Under the pieces are notes generated by a model. The model was not told where the DNA came from, did no database searches, and worked only from the letters and a program-made list of their open reading frames with translations. The position numbers were made by a program, and so were the translations under genes. A DNA stretch of 64,000 nt from Streptomyces lincolnensis (GTDB taxonomy: Bacteria; Actinomycetota; Actinomycetes; Streptomycetales; Streptomycetaceae): NCBI RefSeq assembly GCF_001685355.1, contig NZ_CP016438.1:3844001-3908000 (forward strand). Reading direction: 5' to 3'. Shown in pieces: positions 7,372 through 16,448 of the stretch (position 1 is its first letter; each line of letters opens with the position of its first letter).

Positions 7372-8781
7372 CTACCGGGACCGGCCCACCGTGATCTTCA
7401 CAGTCCACGCCCCCGACACGGTCCGTCCCTCCACCTCCACGCGGACGTCGTCGTCCGGGATCGTGAAGCTCTCGCCGAGGGCGACCGGGGCGTCGGCGAG
7501 GGGTGGGTAGACGGAGTTCTCCCAGCAGGCGTCGGTGTGGGGATGGGCGTCGATGACCTCGACCGGGCCGCGGCCGGACTCGGCCGAGCCGCTGATCCGG
7601 TAGACGAGGATGCCGGGCCGGCAGGCGTCCGTGTCGTTGCCCACGGGACCGCGCGCCTCGAAGGCTAGGACGCTCTCCGGTCCGGTGCGGACGACCGCGA
7701 GCTTGGTGCCGCCGCCCAGCCCGAAGGCCGGCGTCCCGCCGAAGGCAGGCACCCCGCCGTAGGCCGCAGACCCGTCGGATGCGACCGACCCGTCGGATGC
7801 CGGTGCCCCGCCGTGCGCCGCCGTGCCGCCGAAGGACCGCGTCCCGGCGAGTCCCACGGCCGGGGCGCCGGGCCCGGCGGCGAGCGGCTCCAGTGTCAGC
7901 CGTGTCGGCCCGCGCTCCCGCAGACACGCCACCTGCCGCTGCTGGAGCCAGCCGAGCTTCCACTTGTGCCAGCCGAACAGGTCGGGGGCCAGCCCGAACT
8001 GGCTGCCCATCAGGTCCCAGTCACCGACGTAGGTGTCCCAGTCGCCCTTGCCGTCCACCGGCCGGTGGTACAGGTCCGGCAGGTCGAAGACGTGCCCTGT
8101 CTCGTGGGCCAGCACCAGCCGGTCCGGCGGGTGCTGCTCGAAGACCGTGACCACCCGCCGGATGTCCGTGCCGTCGGCCCGCAGCGGGGCGTCCAGGTTC
8201 ACCACCTTGGTGGCGTCCGAGTCCACGCCGGGCGCGTCCGGGTCGGCGACGAAGTAGACGACGTCGTAGCGCGAGAAGTCGATCCGCCCGTCGGCCGCGG
8301 CGAGCGCGTCGCGCAGATAGGCGGCGCGGTGCGTCGCGTTCCAGTCACGCTGTATGGCGTACGACGTGGAGGGGCGCGGCATGCGGATCCAGTGCCGCAG
8401 CGGATGCGCGCGCAGGGCGAACCTGCCGTAGGAGGCCTGCTCGAAGTAGCGGGTGGTGGCCGGGAAGTGGTCGGCGGCCAGCTGGGCGGGGGTGATCCGG
8501 GGGGCCGCGTCCGGGAAGGACAGGAAGACCATCACCGCGTTCAGGGAGCGGGTGGGTCGCGGATAGGCCGCGTTCCAGGTGTCGAGACCCTCGGAGTGGT
8601 GGGCGTCGGTGCGCTTGAGGGCACAGGCGGTGGTCGAGAACGGTTCGGCGACCGAGGGGCCGGTCACGAGGGAGGTGGCCGCGAGGGCCGACAGAGTGGT
8701 GAACACGGCCGCCGTGCTGCGCAGTCGGGGGCGCGGAAACGGACGCGGCACAGGGACCTCCGGGAGCGGTTCACGGGACAC
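7372..8781 (-). CDS. Secreted M6-like metalloprotease
   Basis: A 469-aa protein with an N-terminal signal sequence (hydrophobic stretch about residues 22-45 after an arginine-rich start). The zinc site is HETGH in LVLAHETGHVFDLPDLY, followed by the DWDLMGS strand that gives the Met-turn in immune-inhibitor-A-like (M6) proteases. A FLSFPD segment near residue 85 is also typical. The C-terminal third carries a low-complexity Gly/Ala/Ser/Pro linker of FGG and SDGS repeats (about 310-345), then a beta-rich domain with DACRPGILVYRISG. It is probably exported and cleaves proteins outside the cell. It converges on the tRNA-Lys region. Confidence 0.82.
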   Translation of the reverse strand: MSREPLPEVPVPRPFPRPRLRSTAAVFTTLSALAATSLVTGPSVAEPFSTTACALKRTDAHHSEGLDTWNAAYPRPTRSLNAVMVFLSFPDAAPRITPAQLAADHFPATTRYFEQASYGRFALRAHPLRHWIRMPRPSTSYAIQRDWNATHRAAYLRDALAAADGRIDFSRYDVVYFVADPDAPGVDSDATKVVNLDAPLRADGTDIRRVVTVFEQHPPDRLVLAHETGHVFDLPDLYHRPVDGKGDWDTYVGDWDLMGSQFGLAPDLFGWHKWKLGWLQQRQVACLRERGPTRLTLEPLAAGPGAPAVGLAGTRSFGGTAAHGGAPASDGSVASDGSAAYGGVPAFGGTPAFGLGGGTKLAVVRTGPESVLAFEARGPVGNDTDACRPGILVYRISGSAESGRGPVEVIDAHPHTDACWENSVYPPLADAPVALGESFTIPDDDVRVEVEGRTVSGAWTVKITVGRSR

Positions 8782-9063
8782 CGCACCCAGATTGTGTGAG
8801 TTTGTCGTACTAAGCCCTGTTTATCTGCACCAGACGAGTGAGAGAGCCGAGGGACCGTCAGAAGCGACACCCCCGAATCGCTCACGGAACGTCACAACTG
8901 GTCAGGGGCCTGTAGAAGCCCGCGCAGGTGCGGGCAGAAACGATCTGTCAGAAGCGCCGGTTGGTCCGCGACACTGGTTAGTGGCTGGAAGGGCCTTGGG
9001 GCAGCCTCTATGATCGGCACACTTTCCTGCCGGACAGCGATCGAGTGCACTGCGGGAGCGACG

Positions 9064-10905
9064 GTGAGCGCAACGTCCGAAGGGCCGACGCCCGCGGCAG
9101 ACCTCGACCGGTCCGCCGTCACAGAGAGTGATACCAGCACGTCTTCCGGTACGGAGCCGGTGACTTATCATGCGGCCTTCGCGGCCGCACCGGTCGCCAT
9201 GGCGGTGGTCGACCCGGAGGGACTGGTGGTCGGCGCCAACACGGCGCTCGGGGACCTCATGGGCAGCACACCGGACGCGTTGGCCGGCCGGGTCGCCGCC
9301 GATCTGGTGGATCTGACCTCCGACGCCCGCGTCTGGCACGCCTACCGCGAGGTGCTGCGCGGCCGTCAGGCCCGGCTGCGCTGCACCCGCCGGCTCAAGC
9401 ACCCCGACGGCACGTCCCTGTGGGTGCAGGTCAGGATCGCCCCGCTCACCGGGGACGGGCCGGGCACCGTCCTGCTGTCCGTCACCGACATCAGCGCGCG
9501 CCGCGAACTCCAGGCCCGCCTCAGGCACTTGCAGATGCACGACCCGGTGACCCGGCTGCCCAACCGCACCCTGTTCTTCGAGCGGCTGTCGGTGGCGCTG
9601 GAGGCGGAGTCCTACGAGCAGGGCGGCACCGGACGGGTCGGGCTGTGCTACCTCGACCTGGACGGCTTCAAGGCGATCAACGACACCCTCGGGCACCGCG
9701 TCGGCGACCGGCTGCTGGCCGCGGTGGCCGACCGCCTCACGCGCTGCGCCGACGAGGCGGGGCAGGGCCGGGCGAGCGTCCCGCTGGTGGCCCGGCTCGG
9801 TGGCGACGAGTTCGCGCTCCTCGTGGAGGACTCCACTGGTACCGAGCAGCTCGCCGATCTCGCCGAGACCGTACTGAAGGCCGTGCAGGCGCCGTTCGAC
9901 CTGTCCGGGCAGCGGTTGTCGGTGTCGGCGTCGATCGGGGTGGTGGAGCGGCAGGCCGTGGGCACCAGCGCGACCGGTCTGATGCAGGCCGCCGACACCA
10001 CGCTGTACTGGGCGAAGGCCGACGGCAAGGCCCGCTGGACGCTCTTCGACCCGGAGCGCAACGCGCACCGCATGACCCGTCAGGCGCTGGCCTCCACGCT
10101 CCGTCCGGCCATCGAGCGCGGCGAGTTCGCGCTGGAGTACCAGCCGCTGGTGGGCATGGAGGACGGGCGGGTGCGGGGGGTGGAGGCGTTGGTCCGCTGG
10201 AACCATCCTCAGTTCGGCGTACTGACGCCGAATCGGTTCATCGGACTGGCGGAGGAGGACGGCTCGATCGTGCCGCTGGGCCGTTGGGTCCTGGCCACCG
10301 CCTGCCGTCAGGCCCGCCGCTGGCAGCTGGAGCACCCGGACGAGCCGCCGCTCTTCGTGAGCGTGAACGTGGCGGTCCGTCAGGTCTGGGACTCCGATCT
10401 GGTCTCCGACGTGGCGGAGATCCTCGCGGAGACGGGCCTGGCGCCGCATCTTTTGCAGCTGGAGCTGACCGAGTCGGCGGTGATGGGCTCGGCCGGCCGG
10501 CCCCTTCAGGCCTTGCAGGACCTCAGCGACATGGGTGTGCACATCGCCATCGACGACTTCGGCACCGGCTACTCGAACCTGGCGTATCTGAGCCGGCTGC
10601 CGGTGTCGGTGCTGAAGCTGGACGGCTCGTTCGTCCGGGGGTTCCAGTACGAGAACGACAAGTCCGACGACGCCGACGGGGACGGGGCCGGTGCCGTGTC
10701 GCCGAACCCGGCCGACGAGGTCGTCGTCGAGGCGATGATCCAGCTCGCCCACCGGCTCGGGCTGACCGTCACCGCCGAGTGCGTGGAGACCTCGGCGCAG
10801 GCCGCCCGGCTGCGGCGGATCGGCTGCGACACCGGCCAGGGGTGGCTGTACTCGCGGCCGGTGCCGCCGGATCGTATCTCCGGGATGCTGGCGGTCCGGG
10901 TCTGA
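9064..10905 (+). CDS. cdgA: PAS-GGDEF-EAL cyclic-di-GMP enzyme
   Basis: A 613-aa cytoplasmic signalling protein. A PAS domain spans about residues 35-150 (AAFAAAPVAMAVVDPEG...). The GGDEF domain has an intact GGDEF at 246-250, and the EAL domain has E374-A375-L376, with DDFGTGYSNL and KLDGSF further on. Both diguanylate cyclase and phosphodiesterase sites look intact. In S. coelicolor the protein of this design near the cslA locus is CdgA, a BldD target that affects development; synteny supports the same name here. I chose the GTG at 9064, preceded by GGGAG; an in-frame ATG at 9010 is the alternative. The 3' end converges on an LLM oxidoreductase gene through an 18-bp direct duplication. Confidence 0.85.
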   Translation: MSATSEGPTPAADLDRSAVTESDTSTSSGTEPVTYHAAFAAAPVAMAVVDPEGLVVGANTALGDLMGSTPDALAGRVAADLVDLTSDARVWHAYREVLRGRQARLRCTRRLKHPDGTSLWVQVRIAPLTGDGPGTVLLSVTDISARRELQARLRHLQMHDPVTRLPNRTLFFERLSVALEAESYEQGGTGRVGLCYLDLDGFKAINDTLGHRVGDRLLAAVADRLTRCADEAGQGRASVPLVARLGGDEFALLVEDSTGTEQLADLAETVLKAVQAPFDLSGQRLSVSASIGVVERQAVGTSATGLMQAADTTLYWAKADGKARWTLFDPERNAHRMTRQALASTLRPAIERGEFALEYQPLVGMEDGRVRGVEALVRWNHPQFGVLTPNRFIGLAEEDGSIVPLGRWVLATACRQARRWQLEHPDEPPLFVSVNVAVRQVWDSDLVSDVAEILAETGLAPHLLQLELTESAVMGSAGRPLQALQDLSDMGVHIAIDDFGTGYSNLAYLSRLPVSVLKLDGSFVRGFQYENDKSDDADGDGAGAVSPNPADEVVVEAMIQLAHRLGLTVTAECVETSAQAARLRRIGCDTGQGWLYSRPVPPDRISGMLAVRV

Positions 10906-10933
10906 CCGTCAGGTCGGGTCTGACCGTCAGGCC
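10898..10933. repeat. 18-bp tandem duplication spanning the convergent stop codons
   Basis: GGGTCTGACCGTCAGG occurs twice, 18 bases apart. The first copy holds the TGA stop of cdgA (10903-10905) and the second holds the TCA (10927-10929), which is the stop of the gene on the opposite strand. Confidence 0.85.
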
Positions 10934-12021
10934 GTCGGCAGTCCGTAGGCGTCCGCGATGAGTTCGTAGGAGCGCAGGCGGAGCTCGCCGCTGTGGGCGT
11001 TGCTCGTGATCATCAGCTCGTCGGCGCCTGTGCGCTTGCGGAGGTCGTCGAGGCCGGAGCGGACCTCGTCGGCGGTGCCGTGGACGACGTTGGCGTTCCA
11101 GGAGTCGACGAACTCGCGCTCCATCGGGCTGAAGGCGTAGGCCTCGGCCTCCTCCGGGGTGGGGACGAGACCGGGGCGGCCGGTGCGCAGGCGGACCATG
11201 TTGAGCGCGGCGGCCATGATCTGGCGGCGGGCCTCCTTCTCGTCCTCGGTGGCGAGGGCGGAGACGCCGATGAGGGCGTACGGCTCGGACAGCGCGGCGG
11301 AGGGCCGGAAGGACTCCCGGTACAGGTCCAGGGCCGGGATGGTGTTCTGGGCCGAGAAGTGGTGCGCGAAGGCGAAGGGCAGGCCGAGGGAGCCGGCCAG
11401 GCGGGCGCTGAAGCCGGAGGAACCGAGGAGCCAGACCGGCGGGCGGTGCGGCGACTGCACACCGCCGGGCGAGGTGGCCTGGACCGGGCCGGGTACGGCG
11501 TGGATACGGCGGTAGGGGTGGCCGTCGGGGAAGTCGTCGTCGAGGAAGCGGACGAGTTCGGCGAGCTGCTCGGGGAAGTCGTCGGCGCCCTCGCCCAGGC
11601 GGTCGGTGCGGCGCAGGGCGGCGGCGGTGGCGCCGTCGGTGCCGGGGGCGCGGCCGAGTCCGAGGTCGACGCGGCCCGGGGCCATCGCCTCCAGGGTGCC
11701 GAACTGCTCGGCGATGACGAGCGGGGCGTGGTTGGGCAGCATCACGCCGCCCGAGCCGAGCCGGATGCGGTCGGTGTGGGCGGCGAGGTGCGCGAGGATC
11801 ACGGCCGGCGAGGTGGAGGCGACGCCCGGCATCGAGTGGTGCTCGGCCACCCAGTAGCGGTGGAAGCCGCGCGACTCCGCGAGCCGGGACAGGGCGACGC
11901 TGGTGCGCAGCGCGTCGGTGGCGGTACTGCCGGAGCCGACGGTGACCAGGTCCAGGACGGAGAGGGGGACGGGGGCGGTGCCGTGGGTCGTGCCCCGGAT
12001 CTCGTCTGCCGTTGTGGTCAC
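10927..12021 (-). CDS. LLM-class flavin-dependent oxidoreductase
   Basis: A 364-aa member of the luciferase-like monooxygenase family with the MsnO8/luciferase-like pattern: LSVLDLVTVGSG at the start, YWVAEHHSMPGVASTSP (about 60-76), RIRLGSGGVMLPNHAPL, and RVDLGLGRAPGTD. It should fold as a TIM barrel and use reduced flavin to oxidise an unknown substrate. The GTG start (VTTTADEI) has an AGGAGG site 7 bases upstream, better than the earlier frame-open ATG. It is divergent from nothing close and is separated from the next minus-strand gene by a terminator and a REP-like element. Confidence 0.85.
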   Translation of the reverse strand: MTTTADEIRGTTHGTAPVPLSVLDLVTVGSGSTATDALRTSVALSRLAESRGFHRYWVAEHHSMPGVASTSPAVILAHLAAHTDRIRLGSGGVMLPNHAPLVIAEQFGTLEAMAPGRVDLGLGRAPGTDGATAAALRRTDRLGEGADDFPEQLAELVRFLDDDFPDGHPYRRIHAVPGPVQATSPGGVQSPHRPPVWLLGSSGFSARLAGSLGLPFAFAHHFSAQNTIPALDLYRESFRPSAALSEPYALIGVSALATEDEKEARRQIMAAALNMVRLRTGRPGLVPTPEEAEAYAFSPMEREFVDSWNANVVHGTADEVRSGLDDLRKRTGADELMITSNAHSGELRLRSYELIADAYGLPTA

Positions 12022-12120
12022 GTGGTGCCTCCTGTGGTGGGCCGTACGGTCTCCTCGCACCCGTAACAGGAGGCACTCTCCGTTTATTCCGGCACGCGCT
12101 GGAGTTGGACGAGGCTGCGC

Positions 12121-12150
12121 GCCCAGCGGGGTGAGCGACGTCCGCTGGGC
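12121..12150 (-). terminator. Hairpin downstream of the EutA-like pair
   Basis: GCCCAGCGG (12121-12129) and CCGCTGGGC (12142-12150) form a perfect 9-bp stem with a 12-base loop. It sits between the end of the minus-strand racemase-fold pair (12271) and the LLM oxidoreductase start. Confidence 0.6.
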
Positions 12151-12156
12151 GCGGCA

Positions 12157-12245
12157 GCGCCCGAAAGGGGCGCGGGGCTGCGTCGATATGCGGCTCCGCC
12201 GCGCGGGCGCGACCAGCCACGACGCCGCAGCAGCCGACCGACGAC
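12157..12245. repeat. REP-like dispersed element 1
   Basis: A GC-rich intergenic element with the hairpin GCGCCCGAAAGGGGCGC, followed by GGGGCTGCGTC and GCGCGACCAGCCACGACG. The same words occur at 33019-33074 (reverse orientation) and 42652-42728. It is noncoding. Confidence 0.6.
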
Positions 12246-12270
12246 CTGGCGCGGCACCCCCAGTGGAGCG

Positions 12271-13002
12271 CTACGCCTGGACGATCGGCTCCCGTGTGAA
12301 CAGCGCCCCCAGAGCGGGAGCGTTCACGCGGCGGTCGGCCAGGCGTAGGGCCTCCCAGACGGTGACCTGGTTCGCGGTGAGGACGGGCTTGCCGAGTTCC
12401 TTCTCCAGGGCCGGGATGTGGGCGGCGGTGTGCAGGGCGGTGTCGGGGAGGAGGAGCGCGTCGGCCTCGGGCGCGTCGGCGGCGCGGGCCAGGGCGAAGA
12501 CCTCCTCCTCGCCCCAGGTGCCGACCTCCGCCGCCGTGATGATCCCGGAGGGGCGGACGCCGGCCACCTCGATCCCGGCCGCGCGCAGGAACTCCGCGAA
12601 GAGCCCGGCCACGTCGTCGGGGTAGGTGGCGCCCACGGCCACCCGGCCCGCGCCGATCTCGCGCGCCGCGTGGACGAAGGCGAAGGAGGTCGAGGAGGCC
12701 GGCATGCCCGCCGTACGGGCGAGGGTGCGGACCTGTTCGTGGGCGCCCTCCCAGCCGTAGACGAAGCTGCCGGAGGTGCAGGCCCAGACCACCGACTCGG
12801 CGCCCGCCATGCGCAGTTGTTCGACGCCCGCGGCGAGGCGCTCGGCCGAGCCCATCTGGAGGAGGGCGTCGACCCGGTGGGCGTCCTCGCCGATGTCGGT
12901 GTGCACCAGGTCCAGCCGGATGTCGCTCCCGAGCAGCTGCTCGATGCGTGGATAGTCGTCCTCGGCGGAGTGGCCCGGATAGAGGAATCCCAGTGCTGTC
13001 AT
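12271..13002 (-). CDS. EutA/maleate isomerase-like protein, Asp/Glu racemase fold
   Basis: A 243-aa member of the aspartate/glutamate racemase superfamily (maleate cis-trans isomerase, arylmalonate decarboxylase and ectoine-utilisation EutA group). The first catalytic cysteine is present in WACTSGSF (about residue 75). The second catalytic position reads LLPDTALHT, with no cysteine, unlike its upstream paralogue. Single-cysteine members of this fold include arylmalonate decarboxylase, so the reaction may be a decarboxylation or a one-base isomerisation rather than a two-base racemisation; that is inference. It starts three bases after the stop of its paralogue, so the two are co-transcribed. 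The Ehu-type transporter nearby makes an ectoine-related role possible. Confidence 0.8.
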   Translation of the reverse strand: MTALGFLYPGHSAEDDYPRIEQLLGSDIRLDLVHTDIGEDAHRVDALLQMGSAERLAAGVEQLRMAGAESVVWACTSGSFVYGWEGAHEQVRTLARTAGMPASSTSFAFVHAAREIGAGRVAVGATYPDDVAGLFAEFLRAAGIEVAGVRPSGIITAAEVGTWGEEEVFALARAADAPEADALLLPDTALHTAAHIPALEKELGKPVLTANQVTVWEALRLADRRVNAPALGALFTREPIVQA

Positions 13003-13005
13003 GTC

Positions 13006-13827
13006 TCAGCCTTCCTGCTGCTGCTCTTCGTCCGGCAGTTTCGGCATGCCCGGAAGCTGTTCCGGCAGTACGGGACCGGTCCGCGCCGCCGGATCGATCA
13101 GCGCCTGGTACGGCCCCACCGCTCGGGTACCCAGTCGGCGCAGCGCCGCCCACATCGTCACCTGGTTGGCCGAGATCACCGGGATCCGCAGTTCCGCCTC
13201 CAGCTGGGGGATGACGTCGTAGGTCGGCAGGTTGGTGCAGCTGATGAACAGCGCGTCGGCCGCTCCCCGCACCGCCTGCCGGGCCATGTCGGCGACCGCC
13301 CGGTACGGGACCTTCCAGATGTGCCGGGTCAGGCCCATGTAGGCGCACCCGGTGACGGTGACGCCCGCCTCGGCGACGTACTCCTCCAGGGCGCGGGTGA
13401 CGGACACCGTGTAGGGGGTGACCAGGGCGACCCGGCGTACGTCGAGTTCCGCCAGCGCGTCCAGGAGCGCCCCGGACGTCGTCACCGAGGGCAGGGCGCC
13501 CGCCCGGGTCATCGCCTCGCACATCGCGCGTTCCCCGGCGATCCCGCCGACGAAACTGCCGGAGGTGCAGGCGTAGGCCACGACCTCGGGGGCGATCGCG
13601 GTCAGGGTCCGTACCGCCTCGTGCAGTGTCTCGTGTTCGCTGACCAGGCGGGCGAGATCGAGACTGACCTCGACCGGGACGTACGGCGTCCGGGTCAGGT
13701 GGAGGGAGACCTCGTCCGGGACCCAGCGCCACAGTTCGCGGTCGAGGGCGAAGTCGAAAGGAGCGACGACGCCGACACCGCGCTGAGGGCGGGGGCCTCC
13801 GAGGAAAGTGATGTCCATGGGGTTCAT
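13006..13827 (-). CDS. EutA/maleate isomerase-like protein, two-cysteine paralogue
   Basis: A 273-aa (from MNPMDITF) Asp/Glu racemase-superfamily protein. Both catalytic cysteines are seen: YACTSGSFVGG near residue 95 and LFISCTNLPTYD near 200. This is the pattern of maleate isomerase, which forms a succinyl-cysteine intermediate. It is the first gene of a two-gene minus-strand unit with its single-cysteine paralogue. It is divergent from a 2-hydroxyacid dehydrogenase and an amidase, suggesting one catabolic module. The start is uncertain among 13845 (GTG), 13827 and 13818; none has a strong ribosome site. The C-terminal tail is rich in Pro, Glu and Gln. Confidence 0.8.
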   Translation of the reverse strand: MNPMDITFLGGPRPQRGVGVVAPFDFALDRELWRWVPDEVSLHLTRTPYVPVEVSLDLARLVSEHETLHEAVRTLTAIAPEVVAYACTSGSFVGGIAGERAMCEAMTRAGALPSVTTSGALLDALAELDVRRVALVTPYTVSVTRALEEYVAEAGVTVTGCAYMGLTRHIWKVPYRAVADMARQAVRGAADALFISCTNLPTYDVIPQLEAELRIPVISANQVTMWAALRRLGTRAVGPYQALIDPAARTGPVLPEQLPGMPKLPDEEQQQEG

Positions 13828-14023
13828 GGCAGGCACCGGCCTCACGGTAAGAGACGGGAAGGCAACGGACCGTACGCACGCCCGTGTTGACGAAGGTAGG
13901 TTCGGGTGCGAGCGTGGTCAATCCGCGCTTGTCACGCCCGCGTCACACTCCGGTGACCCCGTCGTGTCCGCCCACGTCAGACGCCGTCACCAGATGCAGA
14001 AACGGCTTCCGAATGGTTCTCGT

Positions 14024-15019
14024 ATGACCTCGCCCGAAACCGGTCCCCCGCCCTCCTCCCACGCTGTCCCCGCCTCCGTGCCCACGCTTCTCGTGCTCGA
14101 CGCCGAGCCGCCGCCCCGCCTCGGGAAGCTGACCGGGCGGGCCCGGATCGAGCACGCAGACGCCTCGACGCTCGCCGAGCGGCTGCCGTCGGCCGATGTG
14201 CTGCTGGTGTGGGACTTCACCTCGCACGCGGTGCGGGCGGCCTGGCCGGGCGAGGGGCCGCGGCCGCGCTGGGTGCACACCGCGAGCGCGGGCGTGGACC
14301 ATCTGATGTGCCCCGAGCTGGCCGCCTCCGACACGGTGGTGACCAACGCCCGCGGGATCTTCGACCAGCCGATCGCCGAGTACGTCGCCGCGCTGGTCCT
14401 GACGATGGCCAAGGACCTGCCCCGCACCTGGGAGTTGCAGCGGGAGCGGACCTGGCGGCACCGCGAGTCGCAGCGGGTGGCCGGCACGCGCGCGTGTGTC
14501 GTCGGGTCGGGGCCGATCGGGCGCGCGATCGTCGCCTCCCTGAAGGCGCTCGGCATCACCACCGCCCTGGTCGGCCGCACCCCGCGCACCGGCATCCACG
14601 GCCCCGAGGATCTCGACCGGCTGATGGCCCGCGCGGACTGGGTGATCTCGGCGGCACCGCTCACCGAGCAGACGTACGGCATGTTCGACGCCCGCCGCTT
14701 CGGCGTGATGCAGCCCTCCGCGCGGTTCGTGAACGTCGGGCGGGGGCAGCTGGTCGTCGAGGACGCGCTGGTCGACGCGCTGGACAAGCGGTGGATCGCG
14801 GGGGCCGCGCTGGATGTCTTCGAGCGCGAACCGCTCACCCCCGACAGCCCGTTGTGGCAGGTCCCGAACCTGATCGTGTCCCCGCACATGAGCGGTGACG
14901 TCGTCGGCTGGCGGGACGAACTCGGCTCCCAGTTCGTGGAGTTGTACGAGCGCTGGGAGGCGGGCAGATCACTTCCGAACGTGGTCGACAAACAACGGGG
15001 GTATGTACCCGGACACTGA
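14024..15019 (+). CDS. D-2-hydroxyacid dehydrogenase
   Basis: A 331-aa NAD(P)-dependent dehydrogenase of the D-isomer-specific family. The nucleotide site is VVGSGPIGRAIV (GxGxxG). Catalytic residues are in NVGRG (Arg), DVFEREPL (Glu) and SPHMSG (His), and SAGVDHL precedes the linker. It interconverts a 2-oxoacid and a D-2-hydroxyacid. The ATG at 14024 gives the usual length; an earlier ATG at 13994 adds ten residues, and neither has a clear ribosome site. The amidase follows after 22 bases in the same direction, so the two probably form an operon, divergent from the EutA-like pair. Confidence 0.85.
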   Translation: MTSPETGPPPSSHAVPASVPTLLVLDAEPPPRLGKLTGRARIEHADASTLAERLPSADVLLVWDFTSHAVRAAWPGEGPRPRWVHTASAGVDHLMCPELAASDTVVTNARGIFDQPIAEYVAALVLTMAKDLPRTWELQRERTWRHRESQRVAGTRACVVGSGPIGRAIVASLKALGITTALVGRTPRTGIHGPEDLDRLMARADWVISAAPLTEQTYGMFDARRFGVMQPSARFVNVGRGQLVVEDALVDALDKRWIAGAALDVFEREPLTPDSPLWQVPNLIVSPHMSGDVVGWRDELGSQFVELYERWEAGRSLPNVVDKQRGYVPGH

Positions 15020-15041
15020 TCGTCCTACGGGAGGCGCGCCA

Positions 15042-16448
15042 ATGGCCGAGTCCACGGAGTTCACCGAACTGACCGCCCTACAACTCGTCGACGGCTACCG
15101 CAAGGGCGAGTTCAGCCCCGTGGAAGCGACCCGGGCGGCCCTGGAGCGGGCCGAACGGATCCAGCCGCAGGTGAACGCCTTCGTACGGCTGCTCGGTGAC
15201 GAGGCCCTGGAGCAGGCGCGGGCGTCGGCCGAGCGGTGGCGGCGCGGTGAGCCGGCCGGGCTGGTGGACGGCGTCCCGGTCACCGTGAAGGACATCCTGC
15301 TGCTGCGCGGGGCGCCGACGCTGAAGGGGTCCAGGGCGGTGTCCGAGCGGGGCCGCTGGGAGGAGGACGCCCCTTCCGTGGCGAGGCTGCGGGAGCACGG
15401 TGCCGTCTTCCTCGGCAAGACCACGACCCCCGAGTTCGGCTGGAAGGGCGTCACGGACTCGCCGTTGTCCGGGGTGACCCGCAATCCGCACGACCCGACC
15501 CGGACCGCGGGCGGCTCCAGCGGGGGCGCGGCGGCGGCCGTGGCACTCGGCGCGGGACCGCTCGCGCTCGGCACCGACGGCGGCGGCAGCGTCCGGATAC
15601 CGGCCGCGTTCTGCGGGATCTTCGCGCTCAAGCCCACCTACGGCCGGGTGCCGCTGTACCCGGCGAGCGCCTTCGGCACCCTCGCCCATGTCGGCCCGAT
15701 GACCCGGGACGCGGCGGACGCGGCGCTGCTCCTCGACGTCATCGGCGCCCCGGACTCCCGGGACTGGTCGGCGCTCGGCCCGGTCACGGGCGCCTTCTCG
15801 GCGGGGCTGTCGCAGGGGGTGCGGGGCCTGAGGGTGGCCTACTCGCCCTCCCTCGGCGGCCAGGTGGCCGTGCAGCCGGCGGTCGCGGCGGCGGTACGGC
15901 GGGCGGTGGAGCGGCTCGCGGAACTCGGCGCGTACGTCACCGAGGCGGACCCCGACTTCACCGACCCGGTGGAGGCCTTCCACACCCTGTGGTTCAGCGG
16001 GGCGGCCCGGGTGACCCAGGCCTTCGGCCCGCACCAGCGGAAGCTGCTGGATCCCGGCCTGCGCGAGATCTGCGACCGGGGCGCCCGGTACAGCGCCCTC
16101 GACTACCTGGCCGCGGTCGACGTCCGCATGGAGCTGGGCCGCCGGATGGGCCGCTTCCACGACTCCTACGACCTGCTGGTCACCCCCACCCTGCCGATCA
16201 CGGCGTTCGAGGCGGGCACCGAGGTCCCCAAGGGCTCGGGGCACCGGCGCTGGACCGGGTGGACGCCGTTCACGTACCCCTTCAACATGACCCAGCAGCC
16301 GGCCGCCTCCGTGCCGGTGGGCACGGACGGCGACGGGCTGCCGGTGGGGCTGCAGCTGGTGGCCGCCCGGCACCGGGACGACCTCGTCCTGCGAGCGGCA
16401 CACGCACTGTACGAGGCGGGGACCGCCACGGCCGCCGGTACGCCCTAG
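15042..16448 (+). CDS. Amidase-signature family hydrolase
   Basis: A 468-aa amidase of the Ser-cisSer-Lys family. The catalytic lysine lies in PVTVKD (about residue 87), the cis-serine in TAGGSSGGAAAAVALG, and the nucleophile region in GTDGGGSVRIPA. The rest, including the PTYGRVPLYP strand and a late PFNMTQQPAASVP motif, fits the AtzE/GatA-like group. It hydrolyses a carboxamide whose identity is unknown. The ATG follows GGAGGCGCG. Together with the EutA-like enzymes and 2-hydroxyacid dehydrogenase it could open or de-amidate a compound taken up by the downstream transporter. The last 12 codons are duplicated in the spacer that follows. Confidence 0.87.
   Translation: MAESTEFTELTALQLVDGYRKGEFSPVEATRAALERAERIQPQVNAFVRLLGDEALEQARASAERWRRGEPAGLVDGVPVTVKDILLLRGAPTLKGSRAVSERGRWEEDAPSVARLREHGAVFLGKTTTPEFGWKGVTDSPLSGVTRNPHDPTRTAGGSSGGAAAAVALGAGPLALGTDGGGSVRIPAAFCGIFALKPTYGRVPLYPASAFGTLAHVGPMTRDAADAALLLDVIGAPDSRDWSALGPVTGAFSAGLSQGVRGLRVAYSPSLGGQVAVQPAVAAAVRRAVERLAELGAYVTEADPDFTDPVEAFHTLWFSGAARVTQAFGPHQRKLLDPGLREICDRGARYSALDYLAAVDVRMELGRRMGRFHDSYDLLVTPTLPITAFEAGTEVPKGSGHRRWTGWTPFTYPFNMTQQPAASVPVGTDGDGLPVGLQLVAARHRDDLVLRAAHALYEAGTATAAGTP

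Noticed and set aside
7179..7510. Short plus-strand frames over the tRNA-Lys repeat
   Set aside because: They translate tRNA 3' half and hairpins, and resemble well-known spurious proteins from tRNA regions.
8960..8985. Possible BldD-binding box upstream of cdgA (CGACACTGGTTAGTGG)
   Set aside because: It matches the known BldD consensus only in part. cdgA is a BldD target in S. coelicolor, but I cannot place the box here with confidence.
10769..13921. Very long minus-strand open frame of about 1050 codons
   Set aside because: It runs across the LLM and racemase genes in another frame. The translation is Arg/Pro/Gly noise typical of GC-rich shadow frames and has no ribosome site.
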